The notes under the pieces are model-generated. The model made no database searches. It saw nothing but the letters and a program-made list of their open reading frames with translations, and had not been told where the DNA came from. Both the position numbers and the translations under genes were made by a program. From positions 1-5,493 of the forward strand of contig CAJMLV010000073.1 in NCBI GenBank assembly GCA_905214345.1: DNA of 5,493 nt, given 5' to 3'. This DNA is from an uncultured bacterium. Its GTDB lineage: Bacteria > Bacillota > Clostridia > Oscillospirales > Ruminococcaceae. Within the stretch, counting starts at the first letter, position 1. Each line of letters opens with the position of its first letter. This document shows positions 1 through 5,493 of the stretch, one piece after another.

Positions 1-16
1 CGTTATCGCTGTGCAT
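1..16 (-). CDS. ilvD: Probable start of dihydroxy-acid dehydratase (partial, 5 codons)
   Basis: Reading the minus strand past the ilvC stop, an ATG at 16..14 opens a frame reading M-H-S-D-N before the window ends. It is preceded by the purine-rich sequence AGAGGAAGG, whose AGGAAGG core (33..27) lies 10 nt upstream. Dihydroxy-acid dehydratases of Clostridia commonly begin M-x-S-D followed by a K-x-G motif. This enzyme performs the step after IlvC, dehydrating dihydroxy acids to 2-keto acids with an Fe-S cluster. The gap to ilvC is 37 nt with no terminator in it, so co-transcription is likely. Only five codons are visible, so the identity rests on context and a very short match; another downstream gene such as leuA or leuC cannot be excluded. 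Confidence 0.45.
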
Positions 17-53
17 TGGGGCACGACCTTCCTCTCTTTGGGGATATGGCGGC

Positions 54-1073
<1,020 letters not shown>

Positions 1074-1143
1074 TGGTTCATTTCTCCTTTGCTGTGTTCT
1101 TTGTTTCTATTTTTGGCGGATATACTTTCCGGGGAAACGTGGT

Positions 1144-1737
1144 TCAGGGTTCGGGGCAGTGGGTGCCGGGCAGCGGATACTGAGCGGCCCGCACTTCCTG
1201 GGGCGGTTTCTGCATGTGCTGGTGCATGCCGCCCCGTTCCAGGGCGGTGACGCCGGTGCGGCAGAGTTCCAGGATCTGGTAGCCTTCGAACATTTTGAGG
1301 AATGCGTTGATCTTTTCCGGCTTGCCGGTGAGTTCAAAGACCATACTGTCGGGGGACAGGTCGATGATCTTGGAATTATAAATGGAAGCGATCTCCCGCA
1401 TCTCCGCCCGGTTGGCGGTGGAGCAGGCCACCTTCAGCAGCAGCAGTTCCCGCTGCAGGCTGTTGTCGGCGTTGAGTTCAAAGACCTGGCGGGCCACTTC
1501 CAGCCGTTCGGTCTGCAGAATCAGCTGTTCGATCTCCTGGTCCTTGCCGTGGGTGGCAATGGTGATGCGGCTGACGGCGGGGTCGTTGGTGGCGGAAACG
1601 GTCAGGCTGTCGATGTTGAAGCCGCGGCGGCAGAACAGGCTGGATACCCGGGCCAGAACGCCGTTTTGGTTGTCCACCAGCAGGCTGATGACCCGGCGGC
1701 GATCGGCGGGCGGGCCGCTGAGTGTTTCTTTTTTCAT
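1144..1737 (-). CDS. ilvN: Acetolactate synthase small (regulatory) subunit
   Basis: Regulatory partner of IlvB: it raises catalytic activity and confers feedback inhibition by valine. The 197-residue protein has an N-terminal ACT domain (about 16-90) beginning I-S-L-L-V-D-N-Q-N-G-V-L-A-R-V, followed by R-R-G-F-N-I-D-S-L-T-V (37-47). By alignment from memory with E. coli IlvH, N23, G26 and N41 correspond to valine-site residues N11, G14 and N29, so valine sensitivity is expected. The second domain (about 95-170) contains E-L-L-L-L-K-V and I-I-D-L-S-P-D-S, typical of the family C-terminal domain. The family is usually about 160-175 residues. Here about 27 further residues follow R-G-G (168-170), rich in Pro, His and Gln, which look like an unstructured tail. 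A perfect AAGGAGG (1751..1745) sits 7 nt before the ATG, and the start lies 16 nt after the ilvB stop, indicating tight co-expression in one operon. Confidence 0.95.
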   Translation of the reverse strand: MKKETLSGPPADRRRVISLLVDNQNGVLARVSSLFCRRGFNIDSLTVSATNDPAVSRITIATHGKDQEIEQLILQTERLEVARQVFELNADNSLQRELLLLKVACSTANRAEMREIASIYNSKIIDLSPDSMVFELTGKPEKINAFLKMFEGYQILELCRTGVTALERGGMHQHMQKPPQEVRAAQYPLPGTHCPEP

Positions 1738-1753
1738 GCTGAGCCCTCCTTAC

Positions 1754-3418
1754 TTATTCCATGATGATGTCGTTGATGTCGCCGCCGCCCGGGATCATGG
1801 GCAGCACCCGCTCGTCCTTGCCGATGCGGCAGTCGATCCAGCTGGGACCGTCCTGCTTCATGGCGTCGGCCAGGGCTTCCCGGAACTCGGCAGGGGTGGT
1901 GGCCCGGTATCCCTTGGCGCCGAACCCTTCGGCCAGTTTGACGAAGTCGGTCTGGCGGTGGGGGTCGGTGCTGGAATAGCGGCCTTCATAGAAGCTGGTC
2001 TGCCACTGCCGGACCATACCCAGCACCTGGTTGTTGAAGATGATGGTGATGATGGGCAGATGGTAGCTGACGGCGGTGCAGCCTTCGTTGAGGTTCATGT
2101 GGAAGGAACCGTCGCCGGTCATCATAATGACCCGCTGGTCCCGGCCCAGGGCCATCTGGGCGCCGATGGCGGCGCCGTAACCGAAGCCCATGGTGCCCAG
2201 GCCGCCGCTGGTGAGGAAGCCGCGGCTCTTGGTGTGGTGCAGGTACTGGGCCGCCCACATCTGGTGCTGGCCCACGTCGGTGACATACACCGCTTCCGGC
2301 CCGGCCTGGCGGCAAAGCTCGTCGATGAGCTGGTGGGGGCGCAGTTCGGTCTCGCTGTCCTCGGGGCGGTAGTCCACCTTCTGCCAGGCGCGGATCTGTT
2401 CCATCCACATCTTGTGTTCGGTCTTTTCCACGTAGGGCAGGATGGCCTGCAGCACGTAGGCGGCGTCCCCGGCGATGCACAGGTCCACATCCACGTTCTT
2501 GCCCATCTCGCTGGGGTCGATGTCGATCTGGATGATCTTAGCCTTCTTGGCGAAGGTGTCGGGGTTGAGGGCCACACGGTCGGAGAATCGGGTGCCCACA
2601 GCCAGGACCAGGTCGGCTTCCGCAATGGCCTTGTTGGCCGCGAAGCCGCCGTGCATGCCCAGCATGCCCAGGTTGTGGGGTTCGCCGTAGCCCAGCACAC
2701 CGGCGGCCATCAGGGTGTGGGTAGCGGGCATGCCGGCCTTTTCCAGCAGGTCCCGCAGGGGCTGGCACCCGGCCGCGCTGCGCACGCCGCCGCCGAAATA
2801 GACGATGGGGCGCTGGGCCTTGTTGATGAGTTCGGCGGCTTCCCGGACCTCCTCGTCATCCACCCGGGTGACGGTGCGGATGAGTTCGGGGGATTTGGGG
2901 GTGTATTCGCACTTGTTGGCGGTGACATCCTTGGGGATGTCCACCAGCACGGGGCCTTTGCGCCCGCTCTGGGCGATGCGGAAGGCGCTGCGCATGGTAT
3001 CGGCCAGATCCTCCACCTTGCGCACCGTGTAGTTGTGCTTGGTGATGGGGAGGGTGATGCCCTCGATATAGGCTTCCTGGAAGCTGTCCCGCCCGATGAG
3101 GCTGGTGGCCACGTTGCCGGTGAAGGCGACCATGGGCACGCTGTCCATATAGGCGGTGGCGATGCCGGTGACCAGGTTGGTGGCGCCGGGGCCGCTGGTG
3201 GCCAGCACCACGCCGGTGCGGCCGGTGGCCCGGGCGTAGCCGTCCGCCGCATGGGAGGCGCCCTGCTCGTGAGCCGTTAGTACGTTCTGTATCCGATCGG
3301 AATTTTTATACAATTCGTCGTACAGGTTCAATACCGCGCCACCGGGGTAGCCAAAGATGGTATCGACGCCCTGTTCGATGAGGACTTCGACAAAGATCTG
3401 CGCACCGGTCAACAGCAT
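1754..3418 (-). CDS. ilvB: Acetolactate synthase large (catalytic) subunit
   Basis: Thiamine diphosphate (ThDP) enzyme condensing two pyruvates to 2-acetolactate, or pyruvate plus 2-ketobutyrate to acetohydroxybutyrate, the first common step of branched-chain amino acid synthesis. The 554 residues match the family length and its three-domain layout. The N-terminal ThDP pyrimidine-binding domain (about 1-165) has F-G-Y-P-G-G (22-27) and the catalytic glutamate E51 in H-E-Q-G-A-S-H-A-A-D-G-Y-A-R. The central FAD-binding domain (about 185-325) has G-M-L-G-M-H-G (251-257). The C-terminal ThDP/Mg domain (about 375-530) has G-D-G-S-F at 435-439 through N-N at 462-463, and the substrate-site Q-W-Q (471-473). 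The start chosen (CAT at 3416-3418) fits the conserved N-terminus and has AAAGGAG (3434..3428) 9 nt upstream. The frame stays open to 3607, but that extension lies inside the T-box leader and does not resemble the family. It is the first gene after the T-box and is controlled by it. Confidence 0.98.
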   Translation of the reverse strand: MLLTGAQIFVEVLIEQGVDTIFGYPGGAVLNLYDELYKNSDRIQNVLTAHEQGASHAADGYARATGRTGVVLATSGPGATNLVTGIATAYMDSVPMVAFTGNVATSLIGRDSFQEAYIEGITLPITKHNYTVRKVEDLADTMRSAFRIAQSGRKGPVLVDIPKDVTANKCEYTPKSPELIRTVTRVDDEEVREAAELINKAQRPIVYFGGGVRSAAGCQPLRDLLEKAGMPATHTLMAAGVLGYGEPHNLGMLGMHGGFAANKAIAEADLVLAVGTRFSDRVALNPDTFAKKAKIIQIDIDPSEMGKNVDVDLCIAGDAAYVLQAILPYVEKTEHKMWMEQIRAWQKVDYRPEDSETELRPHQLIDELCRQAGPEAVYVTDVGQHQMWAAQYLHHTKSRGFLTSGGLGTMGFGYGAAIGAQMALGRDQRVIMMTGDGSFHMNLNEGCTAVSYHLPIITIIFNNQVLGMVRQWQTSFYEGRYSSTDPHRQTDFVKLAEGFGAKGYRATTPAEFREALADAMKQDGPSWIDCRIGKDERVLPMIPGGGDINDIIME

Positions 3419-3427
3419 GGCAGACAA

Positions 3428-3434
3428 CTCCTTT
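3428..3434 (-). promoter_or_regulatory. Ribosome binding site of ilvB
   Basis: AAAGGAG on the minus strand, 9 nt before the ATG at 3418. It decides the start, because the frame is open a further 63 codons upstream into the riboswitch and no comparable RBS is placed for an earlier start. Confidence 0.85.
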
Positions 3435-3483
3435 CTTTCTCCACAAGATTCCTCGTTCCAAAAATGCGGCCTGCACGGCCAGT

Positions 3484-3529
3484 AAATAAAAAGAACAGCC
3501 TTTGTCCCCTGTTTCCAAGAGACAAAGGC
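3484..3529 (-). terminator. Rho-independent terminator of the ilv T-box leader
   Basis: On the minus strand the arm GCCTTTGTC (3529..3521) is perfectly complementary to GACAAAGGC (3506..3498). The stem can extend inward by U-G and C-G pairs, and it is followed by a U-rich tract TGTTCTTTTTATTT (3497..3484). The 5' arm overlaps the 3' strand of the antiterminator (3527..3517), so the two structures exclude each other. Without uncharged tRNA, transcription should stop here, before ilvB. Confidence 0.92.
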
Positions 3530-3776
3530 CGTTCGGCTCTCTGCGGTACCACTCTTCTTGGCATGACGTGCATGCCCGCTCAACGGGCTTCTTCCAAAGC
3601 CCCGCACGGTAACGGGTGCCTCCGGGTCCGGCTACTGGATTCGCCGGGCCTGCTCCGGGATGACTTCGCGCCCTGCCTGCCCGCTGCCTTGCACCGGCCG
3701 GCAGCTCTCTGTTGGTGGTGTGGGGCGTTACTGGTTCCCATCCTTGCAATTCAGCTGTTTAGCTTGATAAAGTGTA
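3484..3776 (-). ncRNA. T-box riboswitch controlling the ilv operon
   Basis: The leader RNA senses uncharged tRNA and chooses between antitermination and termination ahead of ilvB. The basal Stem I pairs GGAUG (3743..3739) with CAUCC (3662..3658). The specifier internal loop has AGUA (3732..3729) on its 5' side and GAAGUC followed by A on its 3' side. Above it CGCCC (3727..3723) pairs with GGGCG (3673..3669). The distal part has AGAGAG (3710..3705) and the hairpin GCUGCC/GGCAGC (3705..3700 with 3688..3683) around loop GGCCGGUGCAA. A Stem II/III region follows, with CACCCGUUACCG and the hairpin GCCCG-UUGAG-CGGGC (3588..3574). The antiterminator is AAGAG (3556..3552), bulge UGGUACC (3551..3545), then GCAGAG paired with CUUUGU, closed by CUCUU (3521..3517). 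UGGU matches a tRNA 3' end ACCA with discriminator A. The most likely specifier is GUC (3664..3662), valine; AUC (isoleucine), shifted by three bases, is the alternative. The 5' end is inferred from the promoter. Confidence 0.93.
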
Positions 3777-3782
3777 TATAGA

Positions 3783-3811
3783 ATTGTACCGCATTTTTTG
3801 CCCGGTGTCAA
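3783..3811 (-). promoter_or_regulatory. Sigma-A-type promoter of the ilv operon
   Basis: On the minus strand the -35 box TTGACA (3811..3806, perfect consensus) is separated by exactly 17 bp from TACAAT (3788..3783, five of six to consensus). Transcription should start near 3776, just upstream of T-box Stem I. The spacer is A-rich (AAAAAA). The strength of this promoter fits a system controlled mainly by transcription attenuation downstream. Confidence 0.88.
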
Positions 3812-3820
3812 CAGGTTTTT

Positions 3821-3832
3821 GTGAATTTTCAC
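3821..3832. repeat. Short inverted repeat between the divergent promoters
   Basis: GTGAA-TT-TTCAC, 5-bp arms around a 2-bp centre. It lies midway between the -35 box of the ilv promoter (ends 3811) and the putative -35 box of the divergent ATPase gene (starts 3839). The position would suit an operator or an upstream A/T element. At this length it could be chance. Confidence 0.35.
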
Positions 3833-3838
3833 GGCCTC

Positions 3839-3867
3839 TTGCGCACCGGCGGCTGAACGTTTATACT
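3839..3867 (+). promoter_or_regulatory. Putative promoter of the DUF815-type ATPase gene
   Basis: A -10 box TATACT (3862-3867, five of six to consensus) has TTGCGC (3839-3844, three of six) 17 bp upstream. The likely transcription start, near 3874, leaves a 5' leader of about 45 nt before the ATG at 3920. The -35 match is weak, so the call rests mostly on the -10 box, the spacing and the need for a promoter in this divergent gap. Confidence 0.55.
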
Positions 3868-3919
3868 GGGTTCAACCTTCATTTGTCTGTTGGACGTACT
3901 AAAAAGGGGGAGTTTGTGT

Positions 3920-5143
3920 ATGATGACCATTCGGGACCTTTCGGTCCGTCTGGGTTCCCTGGTGGTGTTGCGGGGCGTTCTGCGGGACGAAACCGTCATC
4001 CGCTTTGCCGCCATGCTGAAGGCGGCGCTGGCTTATTCCGGCGATGCCGCCCCGCTGGCAGACGCCGTGGCCGATTTTGAAGCCTCTCTCCTGCCCCGGG
4101 GCGAAGTGTGGAGCCGGGTGCTTCTGGACATCGTGCTGGGGGATGACAACCTGTGCATCCGCCGCAGCCAGACCCGCGACGGTGCGGGAGAGGTGGCGGA
4201 AGCCAACCTGGCCCGGGACCTGAGCGTATTGCAGGCGGCGGGATCGCTGACCCTGGCGGACCTGCTGGCGCCGCTGGAAGGCGGGGATGCCCTGCAGCAT
4301 CAGATGCCCCTGCCCTGGAAGGTGGAGCCTGAGCTGGCCTTTGCCAAGGAGTATGCCGCCCGCCGTCGGGATGTTTCCCGCACCGGCTACGGCATTTTTG
4401 CCCGGTATCACGTCTTTACCCTGGAGGAGGGCGTGCTGACCCCGGTGCGCTGCCCCGATCCCCAGCGGCTGAGCGAGCTGCCCGGCTACGAGCGGGAGCG
4501 GGAGAAGATCATCGAGAACACCGAAGCCCTGCTTTCCGGTCTGCCGTCGGCCAACGTACTGCTGTACGGCGACGCGGGCACCGGCAAATCCAGCACGGTG
4601 AAGGCCCTGGCCAACGAGTACCGCGACCGCGGCCTGCGTCTGGTGGAGATCAAGAAGCACCAGCTGTACCAGATGCCGGCGCTGATGGACGAGCTGGCGG
4701 ACAATCCGCTGAAGTTCATCCTCTTCATCGACGACCTGAGCTTCTCTTCCAACGACGACAACTTTGCCGCCCTGAAAGCCATCCTGGAAGGCAGCGTGGG
4801 CGGGCGCAGCCGCAACGTGGCGGTGTACGCCACCTCCAACCGGCGGCACCTGGTCAAGGAGACCATGTCCGACCGCACGGCGGGGGATGACATCCACGCC
4901 GCCGACACCCGGCAGGAGCTGATGAGCCTGTCTGCCCGGTTCGGGCTGACGGTGACCTTCCAGCGGCCGGACAAGACCCTGTACGAGAACATCGTCATGG
5001 ATCTGGCCCAGCGGTGCGGGGTGCAGCTGCCCTCCGACCAGCTGATGATGCGGGCCGAAGCCTTTGCCCTGCGGGCGGGCGGCCGCAGTCCCCGGGTGGC
5101 CAAGCAGTTTGTGGAACTGCTGGCCGCAGGGGTCCGGCTGTAA
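3920..5143 (+). CDS. DUF815-type AAA+ ATPase, function unknown
   Basis: A 407-residue P-loop ATPase resembling the DUF815 family (COG2607-type) of uncharacterised AAA+ proteins. The N-terminal half (about 1-195) has no motif I recognise and is mostly helical by composition. The AAA+ module begins about 196. It shows Walker A G-D-A-G-T-G-K-S (217-224), Walker B F-I-L-F-I-D-D (266-272), a sensor-1-like Y-A-T-S-N-R-R (303-309) and a C-terminal G-R-S-P-R-V-A-K-Q-F (388-397), a likely sensor-2/arginine segment. No signal peptide or membrane segment is seen, so it is probably cytoplasmic. The start at ATG 3920 is set by AGGGGGAG (3905-3912) 7 nt upstream; the next codon is also ATG. A TTG at 3890 would lengthen the frame by ten residues but would place the RBS inside the gene. 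It is a single-gene unit, divergent from the ilv operon and closed by its own terminator. Family identity is from memory of the motif set; the substrate is unknown. Confidence 0.88.
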   Translation: MMTIRDLSVRLGSLVVLRGVLRDETVIRFAAMLKAALAYSGDAAPLADAVADFEASLLPRGEVWSRVLLDIVLGDDNLCIRRSQTRDGAGEVAEANLARDLSVLQAAGSLTLADLLAPLEGGDALQHQMPLPWKVEPELAFAKEYAARRRDVSRTGYGIFARYHVFTLEEGVLTPVRCPDPQRLSELPGYEREREKIIENTEALLSGLPSANVLLYGDAGTGKSSTVKALANEYRDRGLRLVEIKKHQLYQMPALMDELADNPLKFILFIDDLSFSSNDDNFAALKAILEGSVGGRSRNVAVYATSNRRHLVKETMSDRTAGDDIHAADTRQELMSLSARFGLTVTFQRPDKTLYENIVMDLAQRCGVQLPSDQLMMRAEAFALRAGGRSPRVAKQFVELLAAGVRL

Positions 5144-5161
5144 ATCCTTTGCTTTTCCATG

Positions 5162-5189
5162 CGCCTCGGCTCACGCCGGGGCGTTTTTT
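5162..5189 (+). terminator. Rho-independent terminator after the DUF815-type gene
   Basis: Arms CGCCTCGGC (5162-5170) and GCCGGGGCG (5175-5183) form a 9-bp stem with one G-T pair around loop TCAC, followed directly by six T (5184-5189). It starts 18 nt after the stop codon. Confidence 0.93.
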
Positions 5190-5192
5190 GTT

Positions 5193-5210
5193 GGCAGACG
5201 ACAGTCTGCC
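5193..5210. repeat. Perfect 7-bp hairpin (GGCAGAC/GTCTGCC)
   Basis: GGCAGAC, loop GACA, GTCTGCC. It follows the terminator by three bases and has no T-run, so it is not a second terminator. It is the first of several consecutive inverted repeats in the gene-free stretch 5190-5493. Confidence 0.7.
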
Positions 5211-5218
5211 GGGTGGTT

Positions 5219-5244
5219 GTTCCTTTTTGGCGTCAAAAAGGAAC
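5219..5244. repeat. Perfect 11-bp inverted repeat with 4-nt loop
   Basis: GTTCCTTTTTG, loop GCGT, CAAAAAGGAAC. It is nested in a looser pairing of GGTGG (5212-5216) with CCACC (5255-5259). The T5/A5 runs face inward in the stem, so it does not look like a normal terminator on either strand. It resembles dispersed intergenic repeat units in gut Clostridia; that resemblance is from memory and unchecked. Confidence 0.75.
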
Positions 5245-5254
5245 CGAAAAACCG

Positions 5255-5299
5255 CCACCGTTTCGATGCGGTGGACGCCGACCAGGGCTGCGGCCCTGG
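5255..5299. repeat. Two adjacent hairpins (CCACCG/CGGTGG and CCAGGGC/GCCCTGG)
   Basis: CCACCG (5255-5260) pairs with CGGTGG (5269-5274) around TTTCGATG. Seven bases later CCAGGGC (5282-5288) pairs perfectly with GCCCTGG (5293-5299) around TGCG. Short open frames run across this region in several phases, but none has an RBS or a recognisable product, as expected for G+C-rich palindromic DNA. Confidence 0.65.
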
Positions 5300-5310
5300 A
5301 CCCGGGGTGT

Positions 5311-5493
5311 GCGGCCACCTTACGACGGCCTACTCAGGCCCTGGGGGGCCTGAGCAAGGAATGGATTTGAAATCCTTGCGGGAAAGTTAAGTCATTTTTC
5401 CGCAAAGCAGTACCTTCCGGGAAATGGCATTAAAATCATTTTCCTTGTTCACCGGCCCCCAGGCCGGTGAATAGGCCGTCGTGAGGTGGCCGC
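5311..5493. repeat. 183-bp palindromic element with 22-nt inverted arms and internal hairpins
   Basis: The left arm 5311-5332 (starts GCGGCCACCT, ends CGGCCTA) is the reverse complement of the right arm 5472-5493 (starts TAGGCCG, ends GTGGCCGC) except at one position, T5321 against G5483, which would still be a U-G pair in RNA. Just inside are hairpins on both sides: CTCAGGCCC-TGGG-GGGCCTGAG (5333-5354) on the left and TTCACCGGCC-CCCA-GGCCGGTGAA (5448-5471, perfect) on the right. Further in, CAAGGA (5355-5360) can pair with TCCTTG at 5442-5447 or locally at 5373-5378. Two more imperfect stems are 5378-5385 with 5396-5403 and 5419-5426 with 5437-5444. No coding frame with an RBS is present. 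It could be a REP/MITE-like mobile repeat or a structured RNA. The window ends on the last base of the right arm, so the true boundary is unknown. Confidence 0.72.

Noticed and set aside
1382..3280. A 632-codon plus-strand open frame opposite ilvB and ilvN
   Set aside because: Its translation is low-complexity (Gly, Val, His, Ala and Asp rich) and lies antisense to two clearly recognised genes. It is a codon-bias shadow in G+C-rich DNA.
3464..3480. Second terminator-like hairpin (GGCC-GTGCA-GGCC) followed by TTTTT after the T-box terminator
   Set aside because: The stem is only 4 bp and two bases separate it from the T-run; it is too weak to call a terminator.
3419..3607. N-terminal extension of ilvB by 63 codons
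   Set aside because: The extension reads through the T-box antiterminator and terminator, matches nothing at the family N-terminus, and the RBS is placed for the start at 3418.
3890..3919. TTG start for the ATPase gene, ten codons upstream
   Set aside because: The strong AGGGGGAG at 3905-3912 lies inside this extension and is correctly spaced for ATG 3920.
5014..5390. Overlapping plus-strand frames of 64-118 codons at the end of the window
   Set aside because: They start inside the ATPase gene or lie across terminator and hairpin DNA, lack an RBS, and are open in several phases at once.
5193..5493. CRISPR array or tRNA gene in the hairpin-rich tail
   Set aside because: There are no regularly spaced direct repeats with unique spacers, and no tRNA consensus (T-arm GGTTCGAATCC or acceptor/CCA pattern) was found. 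The repeats are inverted and of unequal length.

Overview
The window reads as a G+C-rich Firmicute of the class Clostridia, most likely a gut Oscillospiraceae/Ruminococcaceae type. The reasons are strong AAGGAG-type ribosome binding sites, a T-box riboswitch ahead of a biosynthetic operon, and a DUF815-type AAA+ ATPase, combined with high G+C by eye. The genus call is inference only.

Minus strand, about 3811 down to 1: a branched-chain amino acid (isoleucine/valine/leucine) operon. A near-consensus sigma-A promoter (-35 TTGACA, 17-bp spacer, -10 TACAAT) drives a leader of about 290 nt that folds as a T-box riboswitch. The leader has Stem I with an AGUA motif and a probable GUC (valine) specifier, a UGGUACC T-box bulge, and mutually exclusive antiterminator and terminator. 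It is followed by ilvB (acetolactate synthase catalytic subunit), ilvN (its valine-binding regulatory subunit, 16 nt away) and ilvC (ketol-acid reductoisomerase, 70 nt further). The window edge cuts a further start codon whose first residues, MHSDN, look like the beginning of ilvD. The first two steps of the pathway are encoded here and the third probably begins at the edge. Uncharged tRNA, probably tRNA-Val, would switch the set on.

Plus strand, 3839-5189: a divergent gene with its own promoter, a strong RBS and a rho-independent terminator. It encodes a 407-residue DUF815-type AAA+ ATPase with clear Walker A, Walker B and sensor motifs. Its cellular role is unknown and nothing here links it to amino acid synthesis. 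The two divergent promoters flank a small inverted repeat (GTGAA-TT-TTCAC).

5190-5493: no credible gene. The stretch is densely packed with inverted repeats. First comes a run of perfect or near-perfect hairpins (5193-5299). Then comes a 183-bp element (5311-5493) bounded by 22-nt inverted arms that match except for one G-T position, with smaller hairpins arranged symmetrically inside. It looks like a palindromic intergenic repeat (REP/MITE-like) or a structured RNA, and it is the least explained part of the window. It ends exactly at the window edge and may continue.
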